DNA from: JBFHES01 sp041584015
Lineage (GTDB): Bacteria; Bacteroidota; Bacteroidia; Bacteroidales; M50B96
Direction of reading: 5' to 3'
Assembly: GCA_041584015.1 (NCBI GenBank)
Contig: JBFHES010000212.1
Coordinates: 1 to 8,024 of the forward strand
DNA length: 8,024 nucleotides
The notes under the pieces are model-generated. The model searched no databases. It was not told the DNA's origin and saw only the letters and a program-made list of their open reading frames with translations. Below, in pieces: positions 7,197 through 8,024 of the stretch (positions are counted from its first letter, which is position 1; every line of letters begins with the position of its first letter). The position numbers and the translations under genes are program-made.

Positions 7197-7329
7197 GTTC
7201 GGCATAGCGTCCTCGCTTTGTCATATTAGTCAAGGCCTCTGGCCTGTGTAAAACTACATGAACTTCATAATTCTGCTATGCTACCAGAGGTCGCAGATTC
7301 TCTGACGTAGCGAGGACGCTAAGCCAAAC
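7197..7329. repeat. Pair of REP-like elements in inverted orientation
   Basis: Positions 7197-7242 and the reverse complement of 7284-7329 align without gaps over 46 nt with 33 identities. They share a perfect 13-nt block, TAGCGTCCTCGCT at 7205-7217 against its complement at 7309-7321, and CCTCTGG/CCAGAGG at the inner end (7236-7242 and 7284-7290). The 41-nt spacer 7243-7283 would form the loop. The outer 17 nt and inner 7 nt pair well, while the centre does not. Mismatches between the copies argue that they are two diverged copies of a dispersed element, not a freshly made hairpin. The left copy also contains its own small palindrome, AGGCCTCTGGCCT (7233-7245). The arrangement is like a REP doublet (REPIN), which RAYT-type transposases are known to mobilise; no transposase is in the window. 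Confidence 0.6.
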
Positions 7330-7346
7330 AATGAGAAACATGTTCT

Positions 7347-7378
7347 TTGGGCTGAAATCCCAGCTAATTTCAGCCCAA
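7347..7378. repeat. Perfect 12-bp stem-loop between convergent genes (possible bidirectional transcript end)
   Basis: TTGGGCTGAAAT (7347-7358) is perfectly complementary to ATTTCAGCCCAA (7367-7378), around an 8-nt loop, CCCAGCTA. It lies 173 nt after the glycosyltransferase stop and 67 nt beyond the stop of the minus-strand T9SS gene, so it could end or protect both transcripts. Neither strand has a T-run behind the stem, so a standard intrinsic terminator is not supported. A following AAGGC/GCCTT pair (7377-7381, 7395-7399) continues the palindromic pattern and fits a repeat-family origin. Confidence 0.5.
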
Positions 7379-7429
7379 GGCAAAGCGGAGTGTCGCCTTA
7401 GGTTATGGATTTAGATTCGTGGAAGGTAC

Positions 7430-7442
7430 GCCCTGAAAGGGC
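7430..7442. repeat. Small GCCC-TGAAA-GGGC hairpin just past the T9SS gene stop
   Basis: GCCCTGAAAGGGC folds into a 4-bp GC stem with a 5-nt loop, 3 nt beyond the stop of the minus-strand gene. From memory, CCCTGAAAGGGC-type motifs recur between genes in many Bacteroidota, often together with GGCTGAAA...TTTCAGCC hairpins like the one 51 nt away. I therefore group it with the repeat cluster. It may also serve as the 3' end structure of the T9SS gene mRNA. Confidence 0.35.
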
Positions 7443-7445
7443 AAC

Positions 7446-8024
7446 TTAATTTAATATTACCTTACGAACTTCTACCGACTCGCCCGACTGTATTTTTAAG
7501 TAGTAAATACCCGGAGGATAAGCTTGCAGCTGAATTGTAGCTGATTTAGAAACCAAGGTATTACTGTAAAGTGCCCGTCCTCTGCCATCAAATAATTGTA
7601 TCAAGGTTGCTTGGTCTGACGTTTCCGGGAGTTTAATAAATAACAAACCGTTTGTTGGATTTGGGAACACTTTGCAATTTAAAGCTGCGCCAATTTGCTC
7701 AACTAACAAACATAGCACAATTTCAATTGCCGCACTATCGGAATTACTGCAGCCTGTTGCTGTATCTGTATAAGTGTATATAAGCTCTTGCATACCTAAC
7801 CCTGCTGCATATAAATCGAGTTCATTACCAACAATGCCATTGCCTTGGTAGGTACCGCCTGCTGGTGTTGCCATCGGTAAAAAGGCAAAATCCTCTTCAA
7901 TGCAAATGGTATCTGTAGGGAAGGGTTGGAGCTCAACGACAGGAGCAGGAATATGTGAGAAGCTAAGTTCGACTACGCTATCTAAACCATAGATTGTTTG
8001 CATGGTATCGATGTAGATCCCCGG
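7446..8024 (-). CDS. C-terminal part of a secreted protein with a T9SS type A sorting domain, start off the right edge
   Basis: The frame stays open to the window edge. An ATG occurs at 8003, but the codons upstream of it (PGIYIDT) continue a recognisable repeat, so the gene extends beyond the window; 192 residues are visible. PGIYIDTMQTIYGLDSVVEL (1-20) resembles the 'GxYxDTLxTxxGCDSIVxL' repeat common in Bacteroidota surface proteins. Residues about 27-105 form an Ig/PKD-like domain with GGTYQGNGIVGN and LIYTYTDTATGCSNSDS. The last ~75 residues are a type IX secretion sorting domain: VFPNPTNG (119-126), then a beta-rich stretch with PPGIYYLKI and the end VEVRKVILN. The protein should cross the outer membrane by T9SS and be surface-anchored or released. 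The function of the N-terminal part cannot be seen. It converges on the glycosyltransferase gene and is transcribed separately. Confidence 0.85.
   Translation of the reverse strand, partial: PGIYIDTMQTIYGLDSVVELSFSHIPAPVVELQPFPTDTICIEEDFAFLPMATPAGGTYQGNGIVGNELDLYAAGLGMQELIYTYTDTATGCSNSDSAAIEIVLCLLVEQIGAALNCKVFPNPTNGLLFIKLPETSDQATLIQLFDGRGRALYSNTLVSKSATIQLQAYPPGIYYLKIQSGESVEVRKVILN

Larger units (their letters stand above)
7185..7419. repeat. 10-nt direct repeats enclosing a palindromic repeat cluster
   Basis: TTTAGATTCG occurs at 7185-7194 and again at 7410-7419. Between them lie the inverted element pair and the long hairpin described separately. Flanking direct repeats around palindromic, non-coding DNA resemble the target-site duplication of a small non-autonomous element, but they may also be internal repeats or chance. 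The whole 7174-7445 interval contains no open frame that I would call a gene. Confidence 0.35.

Noticed and set aside
7347..7378. Standard rho-independent terminator
   Set aside because: The stem is perfect, but neither strand has a T-run after it; I list it as a stem-loop/repeat only.
7174..7445. CRISPR array or structured RNA gene in the palindromic region
   Set aside because: There are only two diverged inverted copies, no regularly spaced direct repeats and spacers, and no promoter or known RNA family motif that I can recognise.
8001..8003. ATG at 8003 (minus strand) as the start of the T9SS protein
   Set aside because: The codons before it are open to the edge and complete a known GxYxDT-type repeat, and no signal peptide follows the ATG; the gene is cut by the window.

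Overview
The window comes from a Bacteroidota chromosome. Four things point there: an alternative complex III (ACIII) gene set in the order actB-actC-actD-actE-actF; a protein ending in a type IX secretion (T9SS) sorting domain; starts without Shine-Dalgarno sequences in AT-rich leaders; and a TAnnTTTG-type promoter. Nothing in the sequence fixes the genus.

Positions 2-4730 hold the distal part of an ACIII operon on the + strand: the 3' part of actB (Fe-S subunit), actC (NrfD-like membrane subunit), actD (DUF3341), actE (lipoprotein monohaem cytochrome c) and actF (second NrfD-like subunit). Gaps between genes are 14, 6, 5 and 27 nt, so they are almost certainly co-transcribed. Together the products oxidise menaquinol at the cytoplasmic membrane and pass electrons through Fe-S clusters and haem c to a terminal oxidase. 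actA and most of actB lie upstream of the window. The most surprising feature is an in-frame TAG at 80-82 inside actB. ActB-like protein sequence continues in the same frame on both sides, close to the junction between the molybdopterin-oxidoreductase-like (B1) and ferredoxin-like (B2) regions.

Positions 4731-4891 are a 161-nt intergenic region. It holds a perfect 12-bp palindrome and a good Bacteroidota -7 element 18 nt before the next start. The usual coxB/coxA oxidase genes do not follow actF. Instead there is a two-gene envelope unit, a PAP2 phosphatase (4892-5545) and an ArnT-like GT39 glycosyltransferase (5542-7173), overlapping by 4 nt (GTGA). They probably act on lipid-linked sugars or lipid phosphates.

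Positions 7174-7445 lie between convergent genes and carry no gene. This stretch is packed with palindromes: two diverged copies (33/46 identical) of one element in inverted orientation, a perfect 12-bp-stem hairpin, a small GCCC/GGGC hairpin, and a 10-nt direct repeat around most of it. It looks like a REP/REPIN- or MITE-like cluster. On the minus strand, 7446-8024 is the C-terminal end of a secreted protein with an Ig/PKD-like domain and a T9SS type A sorting domain; its start is off the right edge.

Apart from the actB stop and the repeat cluster, I see no evidence of a new biological system here.
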